Shown here: positions 9,164 through 18,049 of the stretch, piece after piece
How positions within the stretch are numbered: position 1 is the first letter of the stretch
How the letters are laid out: the number at the start of each line of letters is the position of its first letter
From: Saitoella complicata NRRL Y-17804
Lineage: Eukaryota; Ascomycota; Saitoellomycetes; Saitoellales; Saitoellaceae
Assembly (NCBI RefSeq): GCF_001661265.1
Contig: NW_017566994.1
Span: 310,001 to 374,000, forward strand
Direction of reading: 5' to 3'
DNA length: 64,000 nt
The notes under the pieces: model-generated
Database searches by the model: none
Seen by the model: the letters and a program-made list of their open reading frames with translations, nothing else
Told to the model about the DNA's origin: nothing
Position numbers and translations under genes: made by a program

Positions 9164-10000
9164 ATGACTCCTCCACCAGTATCGCACATCCCTCCGGCGC
9201 CCTCCTCGGAAAACATGACGGAGACCGAGGGCGAGAACCCTACACAGCTTGCGCTCGACACTGCAGCCCCCCTAAACCCCGCCTCCCACCTCCTCAAAGA
9301 CGGCGCCGGTCCATCGCGACCAAGCACCCCCTACACCTCAACCCCCCCCGTCGACCCCTCCAACGGCCTCTCCTGGCCCGCCCACGGCACCCTCTCCCGC
9401 CGACACGAAACCCCCACCCAACGCACCACCCGTATCGAAAACATTTCGACCCATATAACCTCGATTTTGTCCAATTTAGGCGAAGACCCGAGTCGTGAGG
9501 GGTTGTTGAAAACTCCGACACGGTTTGCGGAGGCTATCGATTTCTTTACGAGGGGGTACGAGGTTGATTTGAAGGATATCGTGAATGATGCGATTTTCGA
9601 GGAGGATCATGATGAGATGGTTGTCGTAAGGGATATTCCGGTGTTCAGTATGTGCGAACACCATCTGGTGCCGTTTACGGGCCACATCCACATCGGCTAC
9701 ATCCCAAACCGCCGCGTCGTCGGCCTCTCCAAACTCGCCCGGATCGCAGAGATGTTTTCCCGCCGTCTCCAAGTACAGGAACGTCTCACTAAACAAGTCG
9801 CGTTGGCGATCCAAGAGATTTTGGCACCGCAGGGGGTTGGGGTGGTGATGGAGGCGAGCCATTTGTGTATGGTGATGAGGGGGGTACAGAAACCGGGGGC
9901 GACGACGGTTACCAGTGCTATGTTGGGCGTGTTTAGGGAGGGGGGGAAGACGAGGGAGGAGTTCTTGAGTTTTATTAGGGATGGGTCGAGCAGAAGATAG
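9164..10000 (+). CDS. FOL2: GTP cyclohydrolase I
   Basis: 278 residues. It converts GTP to 7,8-dihydroneopterin triphosphate, the first step towards folate and tetrahydrobiopterin-type pterins, as a cytosolic homodecamer. The catalytic domain spans about 90-275 and starts with the helix [25 protein letters not shown]. Zinc ligands are visible as Cys164 and His167 in CEHHLVPF and Cys235 in HLCMVMRG. The GLSKLARI and [10 protein letters not shown] blocks are also typical. The first 85 residues are a Pro/Ser/Thr-rich extension with no domain, common in fungal homologues. Single exon; the ATG at 9164 is the first in frame. Confidence 0.95.
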   Translation: MTPPPVSHIPPAPSSENMTETEGENPTQLALDTAAPLNPASHLLKDGAGPSRPSTPYTSTPPVDPSNGLSWPAHGTLSRRHETPTQRTTRIENISTHITSILSNLGEDPSREGLLKTPTRFAEAIDFFTRGYEVDLKDIVNDAIFEEDHDEMVVVRDIPVFSMCEHHLVPFTGHIHIGYIPNRRVVGLSKLARIAEMFSRRLQVQERLTKQVALAIQEILAPQGVGVVMEASHLCMVMRGVQKPGATTVTSAMLGVFREGGKTREEFLSFIRDGSSRR

Positions 10001-10634
10001 GCCGCGACCGAGGAACGAGGTCGACGGAGGAGAGGAGGCCTATCGAGGCTGCGATGAGGTTGCATCCTTCTCTACAGCTACAGTTTTTGTCTTTTTGCTT
10101 TCCGGGTGTTCAGGCGTACGATTGGTCTTTAACAGATTAGGGCATAATACACAAATGGCGGGCATTCAACAGGCCTGGCCCCAATACTCCTTCTCCACTC
10201 TCTCTTGTCATTTTGTTTTTGACGTAACGTAGATAAATAAGGGTATCAGTGGGATTCGAACTCGTGCCCTGTGCACGGACCCCCGGGAGCTCAAGAAGGA
10301 TGGACGGCATTAGCTCGGTGCGGGGAGCCGGCGGGGATGAACGAAAAACAAAACACCAAACCCTGCTGTCATCAACATTCCCAGCGACAGTCTTTTGGTT
10401 AGCATTTACTCAGCTTTAGAACCGTGATAAGTCGCAACGACGGCGTCTCTACACCGCCAATACCCCCGGTCCCGGTCATCCTCGCTCTCTATATCTTATG
10501 ACCCCGACCTAACTTCCGACCCACGGCAGCATACTGTTAAGAACGAACCACAGGCGTCGATAACGACTTTTTTCTTCATCCTGGCGCTAGGCATTTTGTT
10601 GGAGGTCCTCACCTTCGTTGGGTGGGTTTTGAGA
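10001..10634. other. 634-bp spacer with an orphan tRNA B-box-like motif
   Basis: The spacer lies between GTP cyclohydrolase and the WG-repeat gene, both on the plus strand. The minus strand at 10243-10265 carries GAGTTCGAATCCC, close to the pol III B box, but no complete cloverleaf could be built around it. The frame of the downstream gene stays open and hydrophobic above its first ATG, so an upstream exon is possible. Confidence 0.45.
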
Positions 10635-12545
10635 ATGTTTTTGGTGGGGGTGAATGCTGCACTGGGGTTAAACATCTTTCCCGGTCCTGGGGGGGTTGCA
10701 CTTGGAATTGGAGGGAAGGAGGTGGATGGGGATCTTTTGGAGAGTGAGGTTGTGCCGGTGTCGGAGGGTGAGATTGATGACGTCGTGACTTCCGATCACG
10801 AAATCAGTGTCAACACCGAGATTGATGGAGAGGGTGAAGTGAGAGACAGCGACGACTCAGCAAACACCCTCGTCTCCCCCAACCTCAACCCCGCGCCCTC
10901 CTCAGACCCCGACACAAGACCACCCACATCGAGCTCAACCACCTCCTCCTCGCGCCGGATCAAACTCCATCCAGATGATTCCTGGCTCAGCACTGAGGGT
11001 AAGGAGAAGAGGAGGGAGGAGTGGGTTAGTCCGCGGAAGTTGAGGAAGATGAAGAAGATGGAGGGGAAGGGAGGGGTTGGAGTTGAGGTTGAGAATCCGT
11101 TTGAGGTTTTGAGGGGTGGGGATGGGACGCCGAGGAGAGAGGTCGATCATGAGCGAGACGAATTGGGAGAAGCTTCGTTGGAGGAGGACGAGACTGGTAG
11201 TGCCTCGGATCCGGAGACTGAACAGGAATACGAAGGTAAGAAGCGCGCCGTGATCGAGGAAGCGATCCAGACGAAAGACGATGGTCAAGAGGAGGGGGAG
11301 GCAACGGAGTCACCTTCTGAATCCGTGCCACTGCAGATTGAAGATGATGATGAACGGCTCGCGACCCAAACGTCACAAGAGGCAGGGTTGCATACGCTAC
11401 TTCCACCCACCCTTCTTGCGGACGCACCACAAGCCGTCGCGGACGTCTCAGCAGGTCCACTTATCGTCTGCGAAACTACATCGGATGATCCCACAACTAT
11501 CGTATGCCATCCAGTCTCCACACCGGCAGTTCCCGAGGAAGATCAAGTATCACATCAAGAACAAGAATCAGACTCAAGACCCACCACAACCAATGAATCA
11601 GTTCTCGCTCCCTTCCCCGAGCCCGAAGATTTACCGAAAAGGTCCATCAAGCCCGTCCTGGCGCAAAAGAAAAGCTTGGATAGCGGGTACGCAAGAAGTG
11701 ACGACAAAGTGAGCGATTGGGGCCTCGATGAACCGCAACAGCCGCTGAAACCGGTTATGAGCGATGTTGAGGTGATGGGTACGACGAAGATAAGTCGGGC
11801 AGAGAGTGCGCTCAGTCAGCTTGAGGATTGGGGCATGGATGAGGTGGCGGCAAATGGAAGGGAGAGTTCTGCGTCGCCACAGGAGTCGAGGAGGAGGACG
11901 AAGGGTATGATGAGAGCCGAGTCTGTTGTGTCGAGTACTTCCGCCTGGGGATTCGATGAAGAGGATGTCGTTCCGATGAACCCCAAAACTCCATTACGAA
12001 GACAACGAATGACGCGTGCCGAATCCGCGACATCTAAACTGAGCGACTGGGGTCTCGACGACAATGGTGACGCGCCCTCTCCCCTCCCATCGTCCGATCG
12101 CATGCGACCTATGCGCTCCTCCTCTTCCTACAACCCTCGGCAGATCCACCGCCGCGACTCCATCTCCTCCCTAAACTCCCGCCAATCCCGGCGCTCTCAC
12201 ACCCAACACATGCACACCCACTTCACCCCCTTCATGCGTGAACTCGACACACAATCCCGCAGAAGTTGGGTCGATGAAAGTGCGAGGAGTGTACGGGAGG
12301 GGAGTGTCATTGAGGAAGGGATTAGCGTGAGTGATTGGGGGTTGGAGGTCGATATTGAGGATGGGCAGGGGGAGAGGAAGGGTGGAGGGGATGCGTGGTT
12401 GGGGTTGGATGTTGGGGAGGTGGTGGAGGCGGAGGTGAAGAGGGATAGGAAAGGGATGATTAGAACTGCGGCATTTGCTGTGGGCTTGGCGTTGAAGACT
12501 AGGATGAACAAGGCGAGGAGCGAGACGGAGGGTACGGTCGTATAG
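10635..12545 (+). CDS. acidic disordered protein with five WG motifs, function unknown
   Basis: The first ATG in the frame gives 636 residues. No folded domain is recognised. A short hydrophobic N-terminus (MFLVGVNAALGLNIFP) is followed by an acidic, Ser/Pro-rich region. Five copies of a short motif then occur near residues 361, 397, 437, 471 and 567: SDWGLDE, EDWGMDE, SAWGFDE, SDWGLDD, SDWGLEV. Three of them are preceded by RAES and a further Ser about 12 residues upstream. The C-terminal end is a basic helix-like stretch (KGMIRTAAFAVGLALKTRM). The frame stays open and hydrophobic upstream of the ATG, so a missed 5' exon with a membrane segment is possible. WG motifs in acidic disordered chains can bind Argonaute proteins or adaptor ear domains. 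Neither role is shown here. Confidence 0.65.
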   Translation: MFLVGVNAALGLNIFPGPGGVALGIGGKEVDGDLLESEVVPVSEGEIDDVVTSDHEISVNTEIDGEGEVRDSDDSANTLVSPNLNPAPSSDPDTRPPTSSSTTSSSRRIKLHPDDSWLSTEGKEKRREEWVSPRKLRKMKKMEGKGGVGVEVENPFEVLRGGDGTPRREVDHERDELGEASLEEDETGSASDPETEQEYEGKKRAVIEEAIQTKDDGQEEGEATESPSESVPLQIEDDDERLATQTSQEAGLHTLLPPTLLADAPQAVADVSAGPLIVCETTSDDPTTIVCHPVSTPAVPEEDQVSHQEQESDSRPTTTNESVLAPFPEPEDLPKRSIKPVLAQKKSLDSGYARSDDKVSDWGLDEPQQPLKPVMSDVEVMGTTKISRAESALSQLEDWGMDEVAANGRESSASPQESRRRTKGMMRAESVVSSTSAWGFDEEDVVPMNPKTPLRRQRMTRAESATSKLSDWGLDDNGDAPSPLPSSDRMRPMRSSSSYNPRQIHRRDSISSLNSRQSRRSHTQHMHTHFTPFMRELDTQSRRSWVDESARSVREGSVIEEGISVSDWGLEVDIEDGQGERKGGGDAWLGLDVGEVVEAEVKRDRKGMIRTAAFAVGLALKTRMNKARSETEGTVV

Positions 12546-12868
12546 GATGTGGATTCTCATTGCGGCCTGAAGTGTTACGTGTATGGATAGGTCCGGTGGT
12601 GTTTTTTCTTTGGAGGATCACGGCGTTTCACCTCTTTTTCTTGTGTCCTCTGTTCCTTACAAAAGTTCTATGGTATTGCTTTAATAAACTTTGCATTAAC
12701 CATAACGTTAACGAGCGGCCGGCCGCGGGTGCATGCCTCCGATGGTTTGCGCTACGCTCCCACAGTTGCCCCGCTCAGATCAAACGATCAGACAAAACAC
12801 CAGGAGCAGATCAAGATGAGCGATCCAACAGCAAGTTGAGAAACTCTTCGCATCTCCAATCCGTCAAA
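12546..12868. promoter_or_regulatory. spacer and promoter upstream of the GST-like gene
   Basis: 323 bp. It contains a perfect 12-bp palindrome GCGGCCGGCCGC at 12715-12726 with inverted CGG/CCG triplets, the half-site type used by Zn2Cys6 regulators. The link to any regulator is inference. Confidence 0.35.
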
Positions 12869-13642
12869 ATGAGCACCAGTACTGGAACCGATAAGATCGG
12901 AACTCTCCTCTACTCACCGACCTCCCCCTTCGTCCGCAAGATCATCACCGCATCCCGCGAACTTGGCATTCTCCACCGCCTCACCATCACACGTCTCCCC
13001 ATCGGTCCACTCCTCACTGACGCAGAGATCTGGTCTCACAACCCCTTGGGCAAAGTTCCCTGTCTGATCATCGAGAAGGATGACGACGAGGACGACGACG
13101 ATGAGGTCTTGTTCCCATCCCCGGTGGTGTTGCGATACCTCGATGTTGAGGGCCGAATGACAGTCGCCGGCCGTGACGGGAATGGCGGGACTAAGGAAGA
13201 AAGGTTGAAGGAGCTGCAACTCGAGGCTTTGTGTGACGGGATCTTGGACGCGATGGTCCTCGTCCACTACGAACTCACCATCCGCCCCGAATCCACGCCC
13301 TCCCAAACCCCCTGGCAATCCTGGATCGACGGCCAAACCTCCAAGGCCCGCCGCGGCCTCCACCTCCTCGCCTCCCGCGTCCGAGACGGCACCATCACGA
13401 CTCCCAAACCGGACCAAATCATGAATGTTGTGCAAATTAGTTTAGCGGCGGTGTTGTGGTGGTTGCAGCGTAGGTTTCCGGAGGAGGGGTGGTTGGAGGA
13501 TGAGGAGATGGGGGTGTTGAAGGAGTGGGAGGAGGTGGTTAAGAAGAGGGAGAGTATGGCGCCGGAGCCGGAGATGGAGTTTGGAGAGAGTGTGGTTGTG
13601 GAGAAGGGACCCAATGGTGATGAGAAGATTGTTCAGGTGTGA
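12869..13642 (+). CDS. glutathione S-transferase-like protein
   Basis: 257 residues from the ATG at 12869; an in-frame open stretch upstream reads as leader and was not used. The N-terminal thioredoxin-like domain starts TLLYSPTSPFVRKI, with a candidate catalytic Ser in the YSPTSPFVR loop, then NPLGKVPCLI, the cis-Pro segment that binds glutathione. An acidic insert (KDDDEDDDDE) precedes the SPVVLRYLD helix. The C-terminal half is helical (LEALCDGILDAMVL..., ISLAAVLWWLQRRFPEEGWL) as in soluble GSTs of the bacterial YibF/fungal GstB-like type. Likely role: glutathione conjugation or reduction in the cytosol; the substrate cannot be told. The tail after about residue 230 is acidic and unusual. 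No intron. Confidence 0.8.
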   Translation: MSTSTGTDKIGTLLYSPTSPFVRKIITASRELGILHRLTITRLPIGPLLTDAEIWSHNPLGKVPCLIIEKDDDEDDDDEVLFPSPVVLRYLDVEGRMTVAGRDGNGGTKEERLKELQLEALCDGILDAMVLVHYELTIRPESTPSQTPWQSWIDGQTSKARRGLHLLASRVRDGTITTPKPDQIMNVVQISLAAVLWWLQRRFPEEGWLEDEEMGVLKEWEEVVKKRESMAPEPEMEFGESVVVEKGPNGDEKIVQV

Positions 13643-14060
13643 TCGTACGAACGGAAACTTAAATGAAGTGGATATACTTATCTGACGTTCTTGAATGGTA
13701 ATTGCAACTGTAGGGTAACCCTAAACGTCTGAATCCTTCGATACCTCCAAGAAACTCATCGATATACTTTAGAAGTGAAGCAGGGCCAATGAGAGGTCAT
13801 ACATCGAACGTTACCTTCCCGAAGTTTTACCGAACCTGGGGCCCCGCACGCGTGCCGTGGAGTTAGAGTAGAGCGCCCGCTTAGAAGTCCAGATTGGCTG
13901 GAACCAGTCGACGTTACCCCCCAACGAGATCACGGATTAAACTTTATACCCCCACAGCTCATTCGGCATGGTCACAAGACTGGAGTAAGGCTTGGATCAG
14001 GCGCTCCTTCGTTTCAACTGTCAATACACGTACCGGTACCAGGATCAACTGAAGTCAACG
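13643..14060. other. spacer with inverted telobox, upstream of the sugar transporter
   Basis: 418 bp. TAGGGTAACCCTAAA at 13711-13725 is two telomere-type repeats head to head. The same 14-bp core recurs at 19092-19105. No gene seen. Confidence 0.5.
13711..13725. promoter_or_regulatory. inverted telobox
   Basis: TAGGGTAACCCTAAA shares its first 14 bases exactly with the site at 19092-19105. It lies 68 bp after the GST-like gene and 335 bp before the sugar transporter. Confidence 0.4.
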
Positions 14061-15797
14061 ATGGTCGGCGCTCCCGCTGTTACGAAATCGACGGGCACGG
14101 AGCACTATAATACTCTTCAGAACAATGTCGCGTCATCTTGGCTCCGCGATCCGGGTCTCCTCCGTCTCAATCTCGGTATCGGGTTCCTTTTTGCCTCCGC
14201 GGCAAGTAATGGCTACGACGGGTCCCTGATGAACGGACTCCTCGTCATGGACACCTTCAACCGCAATCTCGGCCCCAACATCAGTAGTAGTCTACTCGGA
14301 CTCGTTATTGCGGGGATAAGTTTGGGTGGATTACCGAGTTTTATCCCGGCGAGTTATGTGACGGATCGAGTGGGGAGAAAGAAGGCGCTTGGGATTGGGT
14401 CGTCGTTGATGGTGGTGGGAGCGGTTGTGCAGGCGTTTACGAAGGGTGCGTATGCGATGTTGGCGACACGTATCGTCATCGGTATCGGACTTGGGTTTTC
14501 TCAGACGAGTGCACCAACCCTCGCGACAGAACTCGCACATCCGAAACATCGTGGTGCGATCTCGGCACTTTTTCAGGCAACGTGGTATTGGGGTGCGATT
14601 GTGGCTGCGTCGTGTTGTATGGGGACATTGTTTTTGGATTCGAGTTGGGGGTGGCGGCTACCGTGTTTGTTGCAGGCGGTGTTTCCGGGGTTACAGCTCG
14701 TTGGACTCGCGCTCGTGCCGGAGTCGCCGAGGTGGTTGGTTTCGGTTGGAAGGGAGGAGGAGGCGAGGATGATATTGACAAGGTATCATGCGAATGGGAG
14801 TATTGATGACGAATTGGTGCGGTATGAGTATGAGGAGATTAAGGCCACTATCGCAGCTGAGAAGGTTGGTGCTGCGCGGTCTGGGTTCTTGACGTTTTTT
14901 AAGACGTCGGGGAATCGGCACCGGTTGTTTATTTGTGTGTTTTCGGGGTTTATGATTAATTGGGTGGGAAACGGGATCGTGTCGTACTACCTCGCGCCTA
15001 TTCTCCGTACCGTCGGCGTTACGAACTTGACGGCACAAGCGGGGATCAATCTGGGCATGCAGGTATGGAATGCGATATTGAGTGCGGTGGGTGCGGTGTG
15101 TGCTGAGAAGTTTGGAAGACGCCCATTGTGGTTGACGAGCGCGAGTGGCATGTTGGGTGCGTTCGTGGTCATCACGGCGCTGTCTGCTACGTTCGCCAAG
15201 ACGCAATCGCATGCGATCGGCGCTGGTGTTGTCGCGTTCCTCTTCGTCTTTTTCGGATTCTACGACATCGCGTTTACGCCTCTCTCCATCGCCTACCCAA
15301 TCGAGATCTTACCATTCCATCTGAGAGCGAAAGGGTTGAGTATCAACCTCACCGTCGTCTTCGCCGCGAGTTTCTTCAATCAGTACGTCAACCCGGTCGC
15401 ATTCGAGAGGTTGGAGTGGAAGTTGTATTTCGTGTATGTTGGCGTTTTGTGCGTGGTGATACCTGTCATCTACTTCACCTTCCCCGAAACAAAAGGCCGT
15501 ACGCTCGAAGAAATCGCAGAAGTCTTCGATGGGAAGAAACCGCAGGTTGAAGAGGATGGTCGTGGTGGTGCGGATGGACACGGGAGGGGGGAGGTGAGGA
15601 TGGTCCGAAGTGATGATAAGTTCGATATAGAGTATGAGATGGAACCGACGGATTTGGTATTTAGGGATCCGGGGTTCAGTAAGGAGGGGATTCAGATGGA
15701 GACGATTGTGCCGAAGGGGTGTGGGACGAAGCATTTGGAGACGTTGACTGTGGCGGAGTTTAGGAAGGATTGTGCGATGCTTGATCGGGCGTGCTGA
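14061..15797 (+). CDS. MFS sugar transporter (hexose/lactose-permease type)
   Basis: 578 residues from the ATG at 14061. Sugar-porter signatures are present: the NGYDGSLMNGL opening of TM1, DRVGRKKALGIG after TM2, the PESPRWLVSVGREEEA motif before the central loop, EKFGRRPLWL in the second half, and the PETKGRTLEEIAEVF C-terminal signature. Twelve membrane helices are expected. The cytosolic tail of about 90 residues is polar and not conserved. It probably moves hexoses or disaccharides across the plasma membrane by proton symport; closest in style to fungal lactose permease-like carriers, which is inference. The gene ends 148 bp from the 3' end of a convergent Zn2Cys6 regulator, a common arrangement for a transporter and its local regulator. 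Confidence 0.9.
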   Translation: MVGAPAVTKSTGTEHYNTLQNNVASSWLRDPGLLRLNLGIGFLFASAASNGYDGSLMNGLLVMDTFNRNLGPNISSSLLGLVIAGISLGGLPSFIPASYVTDRVGRKKALGIGSSLMVVGAVVQAFTKGAYAMLATRIVIGIGLGFSQTSAPTLATELAHPKHRGAISALFQATWYWGAIVAASCCMGTLFLDSSWGWRLPCLLQAVFPGLQLVGLALVPESPRWLVSVGREEEARMILTRYHANGSIDDELVRYEYEEIKATIAAEKVGAARSGFLTFFKTSGNRHRLFICVFSGFMINWVGNGIVSYYLAPILRTVGVTNLTAQAGINLGMQVWNAILSAVGAVCAEKFGRRPLWLTSASGMLGAFVVITALSATFAKTQSHAIGAGVVAFLFVFFGFYDIAFTPLSIAYPIEILPFHLRAKGLSINLTVVFAASFFNQYVNPVAFERLEWKLYFVYVGVLCVVIPVIYFTFPETKGRTLEEIAEVFDGKKPQVEEDGRGGADGHGRGEVRMVRSDDKFDIEYEMEPTDLVFRDPGFSKEGIQMETIVPKGCGTKHLETLTVAEFRKDCAMLDRAC

Positions 15798-15945
15798 GTT
15801 ACCGAGGGTGTATTGTTAGGGCATTTTTCGGAGTGGGTAGGGGAAAGGAGGGTATGTGTGATATTGATGATACCTAGTGATACCTACCGAAAATCCGACT
15901 TTCGTTCTTCACCTATGTACGTGCATATTCCCATAGCTTTCGTAG

Positions 15946-17634
15946 TCAAGAAGTACTCCATGACCTCCTTCGCTGATCGTCTTCGTGGTCTTCCCCGACT
16001 TCCTCGAACAATGGAATTGCATGGTTCAACGACCCTGGTATTCCATCTACATCGAATATCCTCGCGGCCTTCCCCTTTAGTAGATCACCAATGCACGTAT
16101 TATGCACTGGAAGCTTTGATAACAGCCTACACAGCGCCCCGAAAACCTCTCTCGAGTCTGCCTTGCCCGACTGAGTTAATGCATTCGCAGGAGAAGGAGG
16201 GGAAGGTGTGCACATAATCACGTCCGCGAGCGCGTTCGTGACCTCGAAAAGTTTGAGTTCCATTCCTGGCCCATGAGCACGAATCGCATCAAAGGAGAGC
16301 TTGGAGGTGACTTTTAATACATCGACCGCGATCTCTTTCGGGAGTGTGAGGGTCACACCCGCTTCGGGTTCGGCGCCCGCTTTCGCACTCGGTCCACAAC
16401 AGCCTTGTTTAAGTCCCATCTGCCAAGCGAGTGTTCGCATCCATTGTTGCGTAATGAGGATATCCGCCCTCTGGGTCTCGGAGCTATCCGTCGTGATCGG
16501 GAGGGGTCTCGAGAGTCGTTTCCCGAGGTCCGTGAGCCATGTTCGTGAGAGATTTGGGTTCGGTGCGGTTTCGTCGTGCGGGTGGAAGAAGGATGTGTCG
16601 AGGCTTGCGAAGAGGTGGACGAGAGAGACGAAGCCTGTTAGGACTGTAGGGTCATCGACGTCTGGATCATTGGTTGAGGGGAGGGAGATTGTAGGTGCCA
16701 ATACGGCAGGAAGGTTCCCGTGCATGGATGGTCCACGCTCCGTCACGTATAGTAACCAGAATAACCGGCGTAAGCGACGCCGGTCGCGTGGATCTGAGTA
16801 TGCGGCGTATGTTGACTCTTTGTGAAGTTCGAGGAGTTGGGTGAAGGTGATTGCTTCGCGGAGGTATGTGATGGATTTGTGTGTCCAGCCACTTTCGGAG
16901 GCGTAGTAGACGTGAAGGAAGAAGGAGGTTAAAGCGCCGGGTTCGGTGGCTTCTTTGGGGTAGTCGAAGGTTTGGCGGACGCGGAGGCATTCTTTGATAA
17001 GGAGATCGCCGGTCGCGGTACCAGATGTTGCGAGCTGGAGTTGTGCGATAGTGGCCGCGCAGAGCGCGGTAGCCAAACAGTACAGTTCTGGATCTCGTGG
17101 GGAAATAGCAAGCGCAGCTTCCAGATCTGATGCCGAGATGATCGGCCAGATCGGGTATGTTCGGTGTCTGTATATCTGGATATAGGTCTTAAGTGACGAC
17201 AATGCAACCCACTCATCTTGTCGCTGGGGACCAAAGCACGATGCGCTTGCCGAGCCCGTGTCATCTGAGGAAACGGAGGATGCATCGCGGATCGGCATGG
17301 AGGGCGAGTCCGGTGGGTTCAAGAGAGAATGGACAGGACTTCGCGCAAGTATAGGTGATCGCATAGCAGGAGGACGTTCGTACGGAGCTCCATACATCGC
17401 TTTCTGTCTTTCAATCGCCTCTATGGTGCGCATTCGCGGTCGGCGGGGTCCGGTCTTGCCGGGTACGCGGAGGTAGGTGCAGTCGATCCCAGCGCCGACG
17501 CATTGTTGGCATGGGGAGGAGGATATGGGGATGACTCCAAGCTGAATTGAGATGCTGATCTCGGCATTGGAGCACTTGACTTTGCGGATCTTGCAGCCGT
17601 CGCAGGCACGACGGACGGGAGTTGGCGAAGCCAT
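15946..17634 (-). CDS. Zn2Cys6 transcription factor
   Basis: 562 residues. The N-terminal zinc cluster has Cys11, Cys14, Cys21, Cys42, Cys45 and Cys52. The loop between the third and fourth Cys is 20 residues, much longer than the usual 5-12, and contains no usable intron sites in this frame. A basic linker (RVPGKTGPRRPRMR) follows. From about residue 140 the middle region resembles the fungal-specific regulatory domain (LKTYIQIYRHRTYPIWPII, later GWTHKSITYLREAITFTQLLEL and DRRRLRRLFWLLYVTERG). It should act in the nucleus as a DNA-binding activator or repressor. The convergent sugar transporter is a candidate target. The style resembles regulators of carbohydrate use, but the exact subfamily is not resolved. 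Confidence 0.88.
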   Translation of the reverse strand: MASPTPVRRACDGCKIRKVKCSNAEISISIQLGVIPISSSPCQQCVGAGIDCTYLRVPGKTGPRRPRMRTIEAIERQKAMYGAPYERPPAMRSPILARSPVHSLLNPPDSPSMPIRDASSVSSDDTGSASASCFGPQRQDEWVALSSLKTYIQIYRHRTYPIWPIISASDLEAALAISPRDPELYCLATALCAATIAQLQLATSGTATGDLLIKECLRVRQTFDYPKEATEPGALTSFFLHVYYASESGWTHKSITYLREAITFTQLLELHKESTYAAYSDPRDRRRLRRLFWLLYVTERGPSMHGNLPAVLAPTISLPSTNDPDVDDPTVLTGFVSLVHLFASLDTSFFHPHDETAPNPNLSRTWLTDLGKRLSRPLPITTDSSETQRADILITQQWMRTLAWQMGLKQGCCGPSAKAGAEPEAGVTLTLPKEIAVDVLKVTSKLSFDAIRAHGPGMELKLFEVTNALADVIMCTPSPPSPANALTQSGKADSREVFGALCRLLSKLPVHNTCIGDLLKGKAARIFDVDGIPGSLNHAIPLFEEVGEDHEDDQRRRSWSTS

Positions 17635-18049
17635 TGATTGTTTGGTAAGAACGCTTAACGGCGAAGGAAGATTTCACACTGCCCAATGCGATGGCAGAAC
17701 AACTGAGTCCGCAACGTCTGGTATGTAACAGAAATCGGAGAATTATCGCACGTTGGAGTTTAAGGTTGTATGGTGCGGGTAGGGTGCAGTATGGGGTACA
17801 GCGAACAGCAAACCCGAAAAGGTGCCGAGAAGCGAGAGATGATATTATGGTCCGAAACTTTGTGGATTTCTTTTTCCGATTATCCCGTATGCTCGGGCAA
17901 TTTTCTTCAACATCTACGACTGAGAACCCTGAGCGAATCACGCTCCGCGGAGATCAACCCACAGCACCCTGCCTTATCGCAATCAGGCAACCGTTCGCCG
18001 AAGGATTTTGGTCCGTTGACCTGTCAAACAGTTGATCCTTCACGTCACA
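17635..18049. promoter_or_regulatory. divergent promoter region, Zn2Cys6 regulator and DUF4202 gene
   Basis: 415 bp between divergent start codons. No distinct TATA box or repeat recognised. Confidence 0.45.

Noticed and set aside
10241-10340. Possible tRNA gene on either strand
   Set aside because: The B-box-like motif is on the minus strand but the T stem has two or more mismatches, no matching acceptor 5' strand exists, and the A-box-like TTAGCTCGGTG is on the opposite strand.
12560-12868. N-terminal extension of the GST-like protein
   Set aside because: The open frame upstream of 12869 has no similarity to GSTs and reads through a typical leader; the internal ATG starts the thioredoxin fold at the right distance.
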